Shown piece after piece: positions 34,315 to 44,299 of a DNA stretch of 64,000 nucleotides. Origin of the DNA: Alteribacillus bidgolensis (GTDB lineage Bacteria > Bacillota > Bacilli > Bacillales > Marinococcaceae); NCBI RefSeq assembly GCF_002886255.1, contig NZ_NJAU01000003.1, forward strand, positions 1 through 64,000, in the 5' to 3' direction. Position 1 is the first letter of the stretch; every line of letters starts with the position of its first letter. The notes under the pieces were generated by a model, which searched no databases, was not told the DNA's origin, and saw only the letters and a list, made by a program, of their open reading frames with translations. The translations under genes were made by a program, and so were the position numbers.

Positions 34315-35992
34315 AGGGGTATCGCCACATGCCCATCAAGCTAAGGCAAATCATTTCCCCTAAAACGAAAAAAACGCTATTCTTTTTGTAATATGATGGA
34401 AAGGATGGTGTTTTTTTATAGGTAACGAGGTTTTAGATGAACTTACCCTCTTTTCACAAGAATTACGACGATCTTTGTCTCCAAAATATCTCCAACAGCT
34501 GGCCAAAAAGGTAGGTTTTGTTCAAAGGACAAGTAAGTACCAAGCCAAAGATTTAATCGCGTTGTGTGTGTGGTTAAGTCAAAAAGTAGCAAGCACTTCC
34601 CTGGCACAGCTATGTAGTTGTTTAGAATCTTCAACGGGAGTTTTAATGAGTCCTGAAGGACTTAATCAACGATTTAATCCTACGGCTGTCGAGCTCTTAC
34701 GGCATGTTTTCGCTACCTTGCTTACTAAAAAGTTGTCTACTTCTCAGGTTCTTTCTCATCGTTACGTTTCACAGTTTCGGAGTATACGAATCTTGGATTC
34801 TACGACCTTTCAATTGCCAAATGTTTTTGCTAAAACCTATCAAGGATCTGGAGGCAGTAGCCATACAGCTAGCGTGAAAATTCAACTGGAATATGATCTT
34901 CTCAGTGGCCAATTCCTCCATGTTCATTCGGGTCCAGGTAAAGAAAATGATCGAACCTACGGTTCCACGTGCTTACAAACGGTACAAACAGATGACTTAT
35001 GTATACGTGATTTAGGATACTTTGACCTAAATGACCTCCATCAGATGGATGAGAAGGGCGCTTCTTATATCTCTCGTTTAAAATTAAACACTCGGGTTTA
35101 TCTAAGGAACCCTAATCCTGAATACTTCAAAAATGGAACACTCAAAAAACAAACCGAATATATTCAATTAGATATGGAAGAGATCATGCATCAATTAAAG
35201 CCTGGACAAACCCATGAAATCTCAGATGTTTATATTGGGAAAAATCAAAAGCTGCCGACTAGAGTCATTATCCACCGACTTACGGAAGAGCAACCCGAAC
35301 ACGATTGGAAAATCATGCGGTAAAGGAGAAAAAGAAAGGCATTATCATGAAAGAACGAAGCAAACGATTGAGTGCGATGAATGTATACATAACCAATGCA
35401 TCACCCGAAGATGTTCCAACGGAACACATTCACGATCTTTACTCTTTACGGTGGCAAATTGAATTACTATTTAAGACATGGAAATCCTTCTTTGAAATCG
35501 ATCATTGTAAAGAAATCAAAAAAGAGCGCTTAGAATGTCATCTCTATGGTCAACTAATCGCTATCCTCCTTGGTTCTTCCACCATGTTTCAAATGCGGCA
35601 GCTACTTCTCACCAAGAAAAAACAAGAACTTAGCGAGTATAAAGCTATTTATATCATCAAAGATTACTTTCCACTCCTGTTTAAAGCCATACAAAAAAAC
35701 ACCCAAGAATTATCAAAGATACTGCTTCGCCTGTTTGCCCTCCTACAGAAAAACGGACGAAAATCCCACCGATATGAGAAAAAAACAGTCTTTGATATTT
35801 TGGGTGTTGTCTATCAGTATACCATGTCACGAGATCATCAAGTTGCATAAAATTTTTAAAAATCCCTTCCTGAAAGCTTATTTGTCATGCCATTTTTTAA
35901 CTTATACAACTAAAATAGAGAAAAATTTTGTTCATGAACGCAAGTTCATATATTTTGTTCTCTTAACTTGATGGCAATGTGTTTGTACCCCT
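34315..35992 (+). mobile_element. IS4-family (IS231-like) insertion sequence
   Basis: Imperfect inverted repeats: left AGGGGTATCGCCACATGCC then CATCAAGCTAAG (34315-34345); right, reverse-complemented, AGGGGTACAAACACATTGCC then ATCAAGTTAAG (ending 35992). One transposase gene, frameshifted, lies inside. A solo copy of the left end lies at 37617-37653. No target duplication was recognised. Confidence 0.8.
34420..35850 (+). pseudogene. IS4/IS231-type transposase, one frameshift
   Basis: About 475 residues in two frames. First aspartate in RSIRILDSTTFQLP, second in DDLCIRDLGYFDL, and the YREK signature in DLYSLRWQIELLFKTWKS. The frame breaks at 35309-35312: four A where five would join HDWK to NHAVKEKKKG. 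All DDE residues are present, so inactivation, if real, is recent. The true start is unclear; the frame is open from 34420 without ATG. Confidence 0.83.
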
Positions 35993-36002
35993 TTATGAAC
36001 AT

Positions 36003-37181
36003 TTATTTCGTGTTTAAGATTTTACCTTCGTTTGATGGACACTTACCTTTGCTCTTGCCCCTAAATGTACAGTTTTGTTTTTTTTGATATATTACCCCCT
36101 GTTTGGTACCAACATCGACTCTTCTCTTATATTCGGGCGGCACAGCCTTAGGAGGGGTTATCTCCTCCTCTTCATCAATCAGGTTGTAGTACCAAACGTC
36201 ATGAACGCTCACTTGATAACCAATATCGAAATTAAAATCAACGCCGCCCATCACCCAGAGCTTGTCATCATATACTATGGAGGCGTGCTCAAAGCGCGGT
36301 CCCCAAGCTGCTTCTTCAGTAACCTTCTTCCATTCTTTTCCTTCAGGACTAAACCATACATCATTATACACTAGACCTTCACCCGTCACATCACTGCCCC
36401 CCGTAACCCAGATTCCATCATCAGAGGTAGTCACGCTCGGGTGTCTCCGTTGGGGCCAGCCAGCATCTTCGGTAGTTTGATGCCAGTTTACACCATCTTC
36501 GCTATACCAGACATCACTCTGCCCCTTGACATCACCAATTAACCAAAGCTTATCAGCAAACTCAAACAAATTTGGGCTATTTCTAGGAGACCAATCAGCT
36601 TCCTCTGTCGCCTGCTCCCAATGGATTCCGTCTTCGCTTACCCAAACTTCATTTGTCACACCGTCATGATAACCACCGGCCACCCACAGTTTACCATCAT
36701 AAGCTGCAGCACTAAAGCCAGTGGTCATAGGCCAGTCCATATTATCTCTGTCCTTTAGTTGCTGCCAATGGACACTATCCTCACTTGACCATATACCTGT
36801 CCAGCCAATAACCCAAAGTTTGTTGTCAAATACAACTACGTTATCAATATCTTTTAAAATAGGTCCTTCATCTTCTGTAAAATCAGTTTCTAGCTGCCAC
36901 TCTTCACCATCGTCACTCGACCAAATGGCTGCTCGTGAATCCATCTCGTTATAGTCGTATATACCAAACAGCCACATTTTATCGTCAAATATAATTGATT
37001 TCTGAATGTGGCCTTCTGGTATACCGATGTGATCAGTGGCTTTCTGCCAGTGTGCCTCTTCTGCCTGTACAGCCTTCGAATTGGTGATAGTTACAAACAA
37101 TGTCAACACTAGTACCAATGCAGTAGCAAAAGTGAGAGACATACTTCTCCTGTCACTTTCTCCTATCAATTTTTTAATCAT
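36003..37181 (-). CDS. Secreted kelch-like beta-propeller protein
   Basis: A 392-residue extracellular protein. The signal segment is about residues 15-42 (SLTFATALVLVLTLFVTITNS...VQAEE). It is followed by about six repeats of roughly 45-50 residues with the pattern D.LW..GG......VW.SEDG..W.Q.T..A.W..R, which predict a beta-propeller. The end is basic with a Cys pair (NCTFRGKSKGKCPSNEGK). No enzyme motif; a binding or surface role is inferred. AGGGGGAAA lies before the start. It lies just beyond the IS4-type element. Confidence 0.75.
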   Translation of the reverse strand: MIKKLIGESDRRSMSLTFATALVLVLTLFVTITNSKAVQAEEAHWQKATDHIGIPEGHIQKSIIFDDKMWLFGIYDYNEMDSRAAIWSSDDGEEWQLETDFTEDEGPILKDIDNVVVFDNKLWVIGWTGIWSSEDSVHWQQLKDRDNMDWPMTTGFSAAAYDGKLWVAGGYHDGVTNEVWVSEDGIHWEQATEEADWSPRNSPNLFEFADKLWLIGDVKGQSDVWYSEDGVNWHQTTEDAGWPQRRHPSVTTSDDGIWVTGGSDVTGEGLVYNDVWFSPEGKEWKKVTEEAAWGPRFEHASIVYDDKLWVMGGVDFNFDIGYQVSVHDVWYYNLIDEEEEITPPKAVPPEYKRRVDVGTKQGVIYQKKQNCTFRGKSKGKCPSNEGKILNTK

Positions 37182-37616
37182 AGTTTCCCCCTCTAACAGT
37201 TCATATAAGGTGTAAAAATTATATATTGGCTTAAGTAAAAAATAACGTTGTAGTTGTCTTTAGCCCTATATAAAGATTACAGGTGTTCTCCAACATGCTT
37301 TCGTGCTAATTTTACCATATATGGTTGATAATGGTATGTACACACGGGTATCAAAAAAACGAAAATGATACATAAAAACAAAGCATTTGTCCGTAAAAAA
37401 TCCCTCTTCTCTTCTTTATATCAATTACTCTAAACCTCAATCGTCTTCACAATACGTTACTACAAAATCTGGCCCTTTAGTGGAATAACTTTATTGCTAC
37501 TTAACAGTTTCTTAATCCACCTTTCAGTTCAGGTCTTCTTTTCACTTTTCACTATAAAAACACCCCTTTAGATAAACAGATCCAAAGGGGTATCTGATCA
37601 GATTAGAAGCTCTTTC
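37182..37616. other. Gene-free stretch
   Basis: Promoter region of the propeller gene, a partial dispersed repeat near 37465-37485 (ATCTGGCCCTTTAGTG) and a CCCCTTT/AAAGGGG hairpin at about 37564-37592. No gene seen. Confidence 0.4.
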
Positions 37617-37653
37617 AGGGATATCGCCACATGCCCATTAAGCTAAGGCAAAT
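37617..37653 (+). repeat. Solo left end of the IS231-like element
   Basis: AGGGATATCGCCACATGCCC then ATTAAGCTAAGGCAAAT matches the left end at 34315-34350. It is a scar of a lost or recombined copy in the same orientation. Confidence 0.65.
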
Positions 37654-37659
37654 TAATCA

Positions 37660-37914
37660 AACGTTTGAACAACTATAATTAATAAATTTTTTAAAATATT
37701 TTTTGTTATCTTTAGAGTGAACAGAATAAAAAAGTCAACGCGTTGCCATCCACTGACCAGAATAACCACGTGAAGAACGGTTGGTTTAATATGAAGTAAA
37801 CCCATCCTGGTTCTCTTTGGTACATGAAAAAAACAATAAAACCAATTCTTGTAGAAACATCGGCGCAAGAAATGCCCAAATAGCCGATAAAATACTTTGA
37901 AAGGAAGAACATCA
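37660..37914 (-). pseudogene. Hydrophobic coding remnant
   Basis: Two overlapping frames both give hydrophobic peptides (MFFLSKYFIGYLGISCADVSTR, GFIVFFMYQREPGWVYFI, then KPTVLHVVILVSGW, LFTLKITKNILKNLLIIVV). This looks like a small membrane protein broken by a frameshift. I do not recognise the family. Confidence 0.3.
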
Positions 37915-38600
37915 CTAATTTTCGGAATAATCTTTCTTCAATTTATCCGAAGCTGTCTCAATAGAATTATTTATCTTCGGGCTTCTATTTTGATAGGTAG
38001 AAAATACTGCAGTCATACCTTGTTGATCTTCAATCGACTGTAGTTGTTGGGTAAGTGAATGAGCGTCCGTGGTAGCTGGAAAGCCTATGTCATGAGTGTG
38101 GATATCTTCAGATTGCCATGTCACCTTTTTATCGGAGCATACGCAAAAGTGTGCATCGGAAGTTCCGCTTCCGCTGACCATTCTCGTAAAGTTTCTTCCT
38201 TTTTCTTATGTATATTGAGCTGAAGAAGCTGGTTTTTAGCTTTGCTAGCAGCAAATTTTAAATCAAAGAGACCTTCTTCTGTGAGTGTGCGCCCAGATTC
38301 AAGCACCCAAATATAACCAAGTACTTCGTGGTCTTTACGAATAGAGACTGCTACTCGGTTCCCTAGTCCAATATCATTCATTTGAGGAATAACGAGTGGT
38401 TCATCACTTTGGTTAAGAGTTGGAATTATGCCTTCTTTCCAAAAGCGATTAATAATTCGCTCAGGCACACGCCGTCCGATGATAGTCGAAATCCTAGCAG
38501 CACCAGTGCCGTCATTATGTAAGCTGTAGGCGAGCAGATGATGGCTGGAATCTTCATAGGACAAGGAAAACGGATCTGTGGACTTATCTATGGGCTTTGT
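37915..38600 (-). pseudogene. PucR/CdaR-like regulator fragment
   Basis: The minus strand reads DPFSLSYEDSSHHLLAYSLHNDG, RRVPERIINRFWKEGIIPTL, NRVAVSIRKDHEVLGYIWVLE, LFDLKFAASKAKNQLL and, in another frame, DKKVTWQSEDIHTHDIGFPATTDA. This is the N-terminal sensory part of a PucR-type transcription factor. It lacks a start, has a frameshift near 38130-38180, and ends before the HTH domain. Inactive. Confidence 0.55.
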
Positions 38601-38814
38601 TTTCGTTTATGTATGCAGGAACTTCGTTTCATAGATGTTCGGTAACTATCTAAATGGTTAATCTCATCTAACATAGGAACATCTGTGATAAAACATAAAT
38701 CAGCAGTACCAGACATGGGTAATAGCATCAGTATGGAAAATATTTAGATAATAATTCCAATTGTTGTATTTTCTACTTTAGAATCAGAAGATTAACATTA
38801 GCCTTTTGGCTTCT

Positions 38815-39870
38815 TTAACAAAAAGGCAATTTAATTTTAAATATACTCCCTATGCCTAATTGACTTTCAACTTGAATAGTACCGCCATGTTCTTCTATAA
38901 TTTTAAAACTGATCATTAAACCTAAACCTGTACCGTTCTCCTTTGTAGTAAAGAAAGGTTCTCCAAGACGTTTTATGTTTTCTTCAGAAATACCAGAACC
39001 TTCGTCAATAAAACGAATACAGAGTTCATTTTGTTCTTTCTTGCATTCAATTTTAATAACTCCACCATTAGACGTGGCTTCTATGGCATTTTTTATAAAG
39101 TTTACAAATACTTGTTTTAATTGGTTTTCATTACAGTTAATCATTAATTCGTCTAAATCAAATTCAGTAACCAATTGTATATTGTTATAGGTTGCTTGTG
39201 TTTCAAAAAGCGGAAGAATTTGCTTAAATAGAACATGAACATCTTTTTTATTGTATTGTGTTAAATGTGGCTTGGATAGAATCAGGAACTCATTGAGAAT
39301 GGACTCTATCCTATCCAACTCTGACTCCATGATATCCTTGTACTCTTCTTTTATTTGTCCATTTTTAATTAGCTGAAGAAATCCCCTTAATGAGGTTAAA
39401 GGATTCCTGATTTCATGTGCAATTCCTGCAGCAAATTCCCCTATAGTATTTAATTTCTCTGTTCTTCTAAGAGCTTCTTCGTTTCTTTTATGTTTAGTGA
39501 TATCTAATATATAACCATAGAAATGAGTAATTGCCCTATTCTCATCTCTAACTATTGTTGTATAATCATAGATCCAGACGATTTCTCCATTACTTTTTAC
39601 AATTCGGTACTCTTGCTCGAACATATTGCGTTCACTTAAACTGTAGTTCGAAACCTCATTTGAAACCTGGATCAAATCGTCTTCAAAAATGATATCCCCA
39701 TACTTTATACGATTTAACAAAAAGTCTTCTTTTTTATATCCTAAGTTTTCTTCTACATTTGATGAGACATATTCAACTGGCCAATCCTTGACATTTTTCC
39801 ACTTAAATACCACTACTGGTCCTTGTAGAAAAATCTGATGTTCATCAAGTGAAAAGATTTTTTTTTGCAT
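38815..39870 (-). CDS. PAS-domain sensor histidine kinase (sporulation-kinase type)
   Basis: A 351-residue soluble kinase. The PAS/PAC domain is at about 20-130 (VEYVSSNVEENLGYKKEDFL, FEQEYRIVKSNGEIVWIYDYTTIVRDE); HisKA at about 140-205 has His152 in AAGIAHEIRNPLTSLRGFLQL; HATPase at about 245-350 has Asn261 (VFVNFIKNAIEA), DEGSGI (289-294) and GTGLGL (313-318). No transmembrane segment. The layout matches the Bacillus kinases that feed the Spo0A phosphorelay. A Spo0E-type phosphatase gene lies 770 bp upstream on the same strand. No response regulator is adjacent. Confidence 0.88.
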   Translation of the reverse strand: MQKKIFSLDEHQIFLQGPVVVFKWKNVKDWPVEYVSSNVEENLGYKKEDFLLNRIKYGDIIFEDDLIQVSNEVSNYSLSERNMFEQEYRIVKSNGEIVWIYDYTTIVRDENRAITHFYGYILDITKHKRNEEALRRTEKLNTIGEFAAGIAHEIRNPLTSLRGFLQLIKNGQIKEEYKDIMESELDRIESILNEFLILSKPHLTQYNKKDVHVLFKQILPLFETQATYNNIQLVTEFDLDELMINCNENQLKQVFVNFIKNAIEATSNGGVIKIECKKEQNELCIRFIDEGSGISEENIKRLGEPFFTTKENGTGLGLMISFKIIEEHGGTIQVESQLGIGSIFKIKLPFC

Positions 39871-40635
39871 AGACAGTTACTCCTATACGAATTAATTATT
39901 CATTATTATATCTGATATATAAAGTTACTTAAAAGTGTCGTTTTGCAAGCAAAAAAGGGGGGAGAAGCACATACCCCTTATAGGTTTTTTCAAATTTCAT
40001 TTCTTCTCTCAATTGCCTTTATAAAACGTAAAATTAAATAAAAAGTACGCATAAAAGAGCTAATCCAATAGCTAATCCTATTCCAAGGAACACTATTATG
40101 AGAAAAATTTGTGCTAAAGCATGTTTGCATTGAATGCATCATACAAGAACACATTTGCTATACCTCTCATTTTAGGGTTGTGATTAGTTATTGGCTTATT
40201 CTTCTATAATAAAAAAGACGCCGAAAAGCCTTCTCAAAATGTAGACAAATCCTTTTTCAATACCCTTTCTTTAAGCAATAGGTGCTTTAGTAATATAACT
40301 GAGGCGGTATTATTGTTCATATTTTTCAATATTCCGTAATGGGCACTACTCTGTAGTAGGGTTACGGTAGAAAAACGCGTTAAACTTACTAAACTAATTT
40401 CTAGATGAAAAAAGCTGGTTTTCCCTTTGAATGAGGAATTAACCGGCTTATGAAAGGTTATTAGTATCAATTTGATCAAACATTATTTTCAAGCAACAAT
40501 TTTTTATTGTAAAGATCTATTCAAAATATGCTAGATCAAATTAAGAACAAATGTAACAATTAAAAATGTTGAAACAGCAAAGAATAACACCTTTTTGTCT
40601 ATATCTAACCATTTATACTTCTTACAAATGGATCC
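39871..40635. other. Mostly gene-free stretch
   Basis: It holds a hydrophobic minus-strand frame (LAQIFLIIVFLGIGLAIGLALL then CVLFI, 40039-40120) whose DNA recurs at 48431-48496. At 40234-40479 a further short frame ends MNNNTASVILLKHLLLKERVL but lacks a clear start. An AGCTGG/CCGGCT hairpin lies at 40407-40448. No intact gene. Confidence 0.35.
40038..40103. repeat. 66-bp duplicated segment, copy A
   Basis: ATAAAAAGTACGCATAAAAG to CACTATTATGAGA is nearly identical to 48431-48496, which abuts the second tnpB element. This copy shows what follows the TTTAT insertion site when no element is present. Confidence 0.75.
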
Positions 40636-40818
40636 TCAATTTCTATTTTTGGTTTTTATAATCTTTTTTTGATAAACCTTAATAAGTTGATCTAATTTTT
40701 GACTACAACGAATGGTCTCATGGCTATTTAATCCGTTTTTTTCAACACTTTGGATCAGTTCTTTTCTTAAATCATTGATCCTTTCTTCTAATTCATCCTT
40801 GTTATACATAGCGTACAT
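40636..40818 (-). CDS. Spo0E-family aspartyl-phosphate phosphatase
   Basis: A 60-residue helical hairpin protein, ELEERINDLRKELIQSVEKNG then SHETIRCSQKLDQLIKVY. The family signature S..LD is present (SQKLD). Spo0E-like proteins remove phosphate from Spo0A and delay sporulation. The nearby PAS kinase would act in the opposite direction. AGGAGA lies before the start. Confidence 0.8.
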   Translation of the reverse strand: MYAMYNKDELEERINDLRKELIQSVEKNGLNSHETIRCSQKLDQLIKVYQKKIIKTKNRN

Positions 40819-41181
40819 AATCTCCTGATCATCTTTATTTCTTTAATTATTTAACGTGATAAATTATCAAAGACACAACTGATATTATGCTAAATTTCCA
40901 ACTGAATTTAAAGAGATATAACAAAATTTCTATTAAAACAGGACGGTAGTACTACCTACAATTAAGTTCATAATCATGAAACCTCCCTTCCTTAATGAGG
41001 AAGGGTGATCAAAATTCTGTATTAAATTTCAGGGTTTTTCTTTTTTTATGTTCTTACCGATGTTTTAAAATTCAAGTATGTTAATCCATTAAAGCGCCCG
41101 ATTACCGAAGAGTTTTTTTGCAATAATCTTGTACATATAAAAAATAATATTCTGGAAACCCTTTAGTATAGAGGTGATTTT
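40819..41181. other. Gene-free stretch
   Basis: Contains CCTTCCTTAATGAGGAAGG (40985-41003, a hairpin with a following T-poor region) and a partial dispersed repeat at 41088-41105 (CCATTAAAGCGCCCG). The ribosome site of the next gene is AGAGGTG. Confidence 0.4.
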
Positions 41182-42186
41182 ATGGACAAACAGGATTTAA
41201 AACTCACATCTTCGGAAATTGGAACATTGTGGGCAGAATATATAAATGGAACGGCGATTGAAATAGTAAATAAGTATATGCTATCCATTATAGAGGATGA
41301 AAAGATAAGAGCTGTTTTTGAGGATGCTTTACAGACTTTTGAAAAGCAAAAGAAACAGATAACAACATTCCTTGAAAACGAAGGATTTCCAGTTCCAATT
41401 GGGTTTAATGAATCAGATCTTAATAAAGGAACAAAAAGATTATTTTCGGACATATTCTGTTTACACTATTTACACATTATGACACTACATGGTTTATTAG
41501 GACATATAGGATCAATTAGTTCTTCTGTAAGAGAAGATTTACGGAGTTTTTATGATTCTTGTGATAATGACGGAAAGAGGATGTATCATCATACTATTGA
41601 ATTATTATTAGAAAAAGGACACTTTCAAAGAGATCCCTATTTTTATCCTGAAACAAGCCCCGAATTTATTTCAGGCCAACAATTTTTAGACGGTTTTTTT
41701 AGTGATAAACGCCCTTTAGCTGCAACAGAAATGGTTACTCTTTCATTAAACGTCAAGAAAAAAATAATGGAAAAAACTCTTTCTATTGCATTTAGTCAGG
41801 TGACGCAGTCAAATGAGGTTAGAAAATTTTTAATGAATACACAAAAAATCTCTGACCAACAAATTCAGTCATTGAGTAAAATACTACATGACGATGATCT
41901 ACCTGTACCCATGTCTTGGGAATCAGAAATATCAACTTCTCAAGACGCTCCCTTTTCAGACAAGCTAATGCTATATCATATTGGTTTTTTATTACAAACC
42001 GCACAAGCTTATCATGGTACAGGACTTGCGGTCGCTATGCGAACCGATCTTGCAATGAATTATGAAAAAATCATATTAAAAAACTTATTGGTTACAAAAG
42101 ATTGGTTCGACTTGATGACAAAATATAAGTGGTTAGAGCAGCCACCACTTGCCCCAAATCGTAAAAAGATTGCAAAAGGTAAATAA
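41182..42186 (+). CDS. DUF3231 family protein (two tandem domains)
   Basis: A 334-residue, largely helical protein made of two similar halves. The first begins LTSSEIGTLWAEYINGTAIEIVNKYMLSII, the second RPLAATEMVTLSLNVKKKIMEKTLSIAFSQV; each continues with a segment like KKQITTFLENEGFPVPIGFNESDLN / IQSLSKILHDDDLPVPMSWESEI and a helix beginning LMLYHIGF or IFCLHYLH. DUF3231 proteins are widespread in spore formers, with a ferritin-like fold suggested, but no proven function. AGAGGTG precedes the start. Stand-alone. Confidence 0.85.
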   Translation: MDKQDLKLTSSEIGTLWAEYINGTAIEIVNKYMLSIIEDEKIRAVFEDALQTFEKQKKQITTFLENEGFPVPIGFNESDLNKGTKRLFSDIFCLHYLHIMTLHGLLGHIGSISSSVREDLRSFYDSCDNDGKRMYHHTIELLLEKGHFQRDPYFYPETSPEFISGQQFLDGFFSDKRPLAATEMVTLSLNVKKKIMEKTLSIAFSQVTQSNEVRKFLMNTQKISDQQIQSLSKILHDDDLPVPMSWESEISTSQDAPFSDKLMLYHIGFLLQTAQAYHGTGLAVAMRTDLAMNYEKIILKNLLVTKDWFDLMTKYKWLEQPPLAPNRKKIAKGK

Positions 42187-42337
42187 CAACTTTCTTCCTA
42201 CAAATGGAGCAGAGTGTCAATGTAACTCCACCTTTTTTATACTAGGGAAAAAAATTAAAGTTAAGCAATACTAAATTGTGAGTTGCCTTAAGGAAAGAAA
42301 GCTCGAAAATAATTTAATAACGTCTACAATCACATAG

Positions 42338-42808
42338 ATGGATAACATGAATCGAAATAACAAGTACGAAATATTACTTTGGAGTGTTGCATTTCCAGGT
42401 TTTGGCCAAATTTTAAACAGAAAGTTTTTCAAAGGATTTCTTTTTATAACTTTGGAATTTTTGATTAATGTCCAATCCAATTTTAACAAAGTGATCCTTT
42501 TAAGTATTCATGGGGAGATAGAAAAAGCAATTCAACAAGCGAATTATCGATGGTTAATGTTTTACCCTTGCTTGTACTTTTTTGCGGTATGGGACGCATA
42601 CAAAGATGTTGGCGGAGGAAAATCGCTGTTTGCATTTTTACCATTTGCATTTGCCTCCTATTCTGTAACAGTTGGTCTAATTTTTTCGCCAACATTCAAG
42701 ATGATGGGGATATTATTCGGCCCTGTATGGTTACCCACGTTATCCGTGATACCGGGAGTAGTAATCGGTTTGTTAATAAAAAAGTTAAAAAATCAATGCT
42801 CCAGTTAA
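42338..42808 (+). CDS. Membrane protein with TM2-like motif
   Basis: A 156-residue protein with four hydrophobic segments and the motif AFPGFGQILNRKFFKGFLFITLEF, similar in style to the GSGHFYLG protein at 13868 but longer. It ends in a basic LIKKLKNQ. There is no enzyme signature and no strong ribosome site; the start may be the second ATG at 42347. Function unknown. Confidence 0.65.
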   Translation: MDNMNRNNKYEILLWSVAFPGFGQILNRKFFKGFLFITLEFLINVQSNFNKVILLSIHGEIEKAIQQANYRWLMFYPCLYFFAVWDAYKDVGGGKSLFAFLPFAFASYSVTVGLIFSPTFKMMGILFGPVWLPTLSVIPGVVIGLLIKKLKNQCSS

Positions 42809-42854
42809 TCTAATATTTTAAAGAACAAACAAAGAAGGCTTATTTTGAATTCTC

Positions 42855-42925
42855 ATATGACCCTTTACATAAAGAAAGGCGCATTCCTAATTTCAGAAAA
42901 GTGCCCATTTCTTGAAGATCAATTC
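42855..42925. repeat. Dispersed GCGC-type palindromic repeat
   Basis: TATGACCCTTTACATAAAG, then GGCGCATTCC...GAAAAGTGCCCATTTC and TTGAAGATCAATT. Same family as 20562-20622. Confidence 0.6.
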
Positions 42926-42972
42926 AACAGTCTCAACAAAACACCTTTGATCTAATTGAGATCTAAATACGA

Positions 42973-43301
42973 CTACTCGGATAAAACTTTAACAGTAAAT
43001 CCACCTGGAGCTTAGACATAGAAGGTAAATCCATGAGATTCAATAGGAAGATCAACTTCATACCCATCATTTCTCAACCTCTTATTAACAACTTTTTCTC
43101 TGCTTTCTTGTGGGAATCCAATATGAAAAGTCTTAGGATAATGAACATCCTTTCCTTTCATCAAAGTTAAAACAAATTAATCATCATCAAACATGGCAGC
43201 AAACCCTTTTCCTCTGGTACCAACACATGTCATATCAAAACAAGTTTCTAAGAATTCCCATGAACATCATTGACAGTTAAATTTAAGTGATTCAGTTTTA
43301 T
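42973..43301 (-). pseudogene. VOC-family (glyoxalase-like) protein, degenerate
   Basis: Readable as KLNHLNLTVNDVHGNS, a shift, LETCFDMTCVGTRGKGFAAMFDDD, a stop, FVLTLMKGKDVHYPKTFHIGFPQESREKV, NDGYEVDLPIESHGFTFYV, a stop, APGGFTVKVLSE. The start codon has become ATA behind an AAAGAGGTG site, and two in-frame stops and one deletion are present. A clear pseudogene with a largely preserved sequence. Confidence 0.75.
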
Positions 43302-43752
43302 GCTTTCACCTCTTTTAAATATTCTAAAACCAAGCAAATCACTTTCATTCAACTGCTAATGTTTATAACTGAAGGGAACGTTATAATGAACCATTTTATT
43401 ATGAACATTAGCTTTGTACTTTCCCTCTAACAGAAGACCCGATTTGAAGATAATAAACCTTTTCTTAGGGATGTTATACCTTCACCGATTCGACAGACGA
43501 ACACAAGCACCTCTATACTACTTATCTATATAGATATGTTATTTTACAATCGATGACATTACGGGTTATTTACAAGAGAGAAATCACGATTATGCACATG
43601 TGGAGCTGAGAAATTTCTTTAAAGAACATGGTAATTTGAATGAAGGAAGTATTGGATTATAGATAAAAATGATATAGTAGACTATGCTGGAAGCATTCAA
43701 GTAAAAGAGGATGCCGTTGTTACATCTGCTTATCATATGGCTAAATCATAAA
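43302..43752 (+). pseudogene. Unassigned coding remnant and gene-free flank
   Basis: The plus strand about 43548-43752 reads IDDITGYLQERNHDYAHVEL, RNFFKEHGNLNEGSIGL, a stop, then DKNDIVDYAGSIQVKEDAVVTSAYHMAKS and a stop. It has good protein character but no start and one frame break; family not recognised. 43302-43547 holds nothing recognisable. Confidence 0.4.
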
Positions 43753-43780
43753 AACTTAAACAAGCCGCTGATTTAACTTC

Positions 43781-43888
43781 TTAATCAGCGGTTAAACGTA
43801 AATGCTTAGCATTTTCGTTGGCCAAAGATAAACCAGCTGCACTGAAGAACATAATAAAATCCGACATGAAAATTAACAGTTTTTTCAT
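43781..43888 (-). CDS. 35-residue secreted peptide precursor candidate
   Basis: MKKLLIFMSDFIMFFSAAGL then SLANENAKHLRLTAD: a short basic start, a hydrophobic core, AXA-like cleavage region and a 10-14 residue polar tail. GGGGGAG lies seven bases before the ATG. The size and layout resemble Phr-type signalling precursors, but no Rap partner is visible. The last codons overlap a CCGCTGATT/AATCAGCGG hairpin (43766-43791) that probably terminates the transcript. Confidence 0.5.
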   Translation of the reverse strand: MKKLLIFMSDFIMFFSAAGLSLANENAKHLRLTAD

Positions 43889-43917
43889 AGTTTCTCTCCC
43901 CCATCAAAAGAATTTCA

Positions 43918-44031
43918 TCATTTTTTTACATCATTTGCATTTTTTTTGCGATACATTAACTTGTAACCAAATATAATCACCAATAAGGTTATTACTAGCA
44001 AAATGAAATTAGAGAAAAGAAATTCTATCAT
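43918..44031 (-). CDS. 37-residue single-helix membrane peptide
   Basis: MIEFLFSNFILLVITLLVIIF then GYKLMYRKKNANDVKK, one transmembrane helix with a positively charged end. A strong GGAGGAGGG lies before the ATG. It is transcribed just upstream of the 35-residue peptide gene and is probably in one unit with it. Bases 44032-44299 hold a TCAGCTCATA.../GAGTTGGCTTTTT hairpin and otherwise nothing. Confidence 0.55.
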   Translation of the reverse strand: MIEFLFSNFILLVITLLVIIFGYKLMYRKKNANDVKK

Positions 44032-44299
44032 ACCGGTTTCACCCTCCTCCTATAATTTACCATACTTAGGCTCTTAGAATTTAAAGTATTAACTCCTTGC
44101 CTTTTTTAAGTCAGCTCATAATAGAGTTGGCTTTTTATTATTTGTACCCCTAATAATCCCCTAAGTCAATTTCATTCATACTTACGGTTTATAATCTTAA
44201 AAAAAAACAAATTAGACGCGCCCATTTCCATCTTGCCGTGACCTGAATTTAGTAAAATGTGTAAACTATTAATAAAAATGAAAGAAAGGGAGAATGAAC

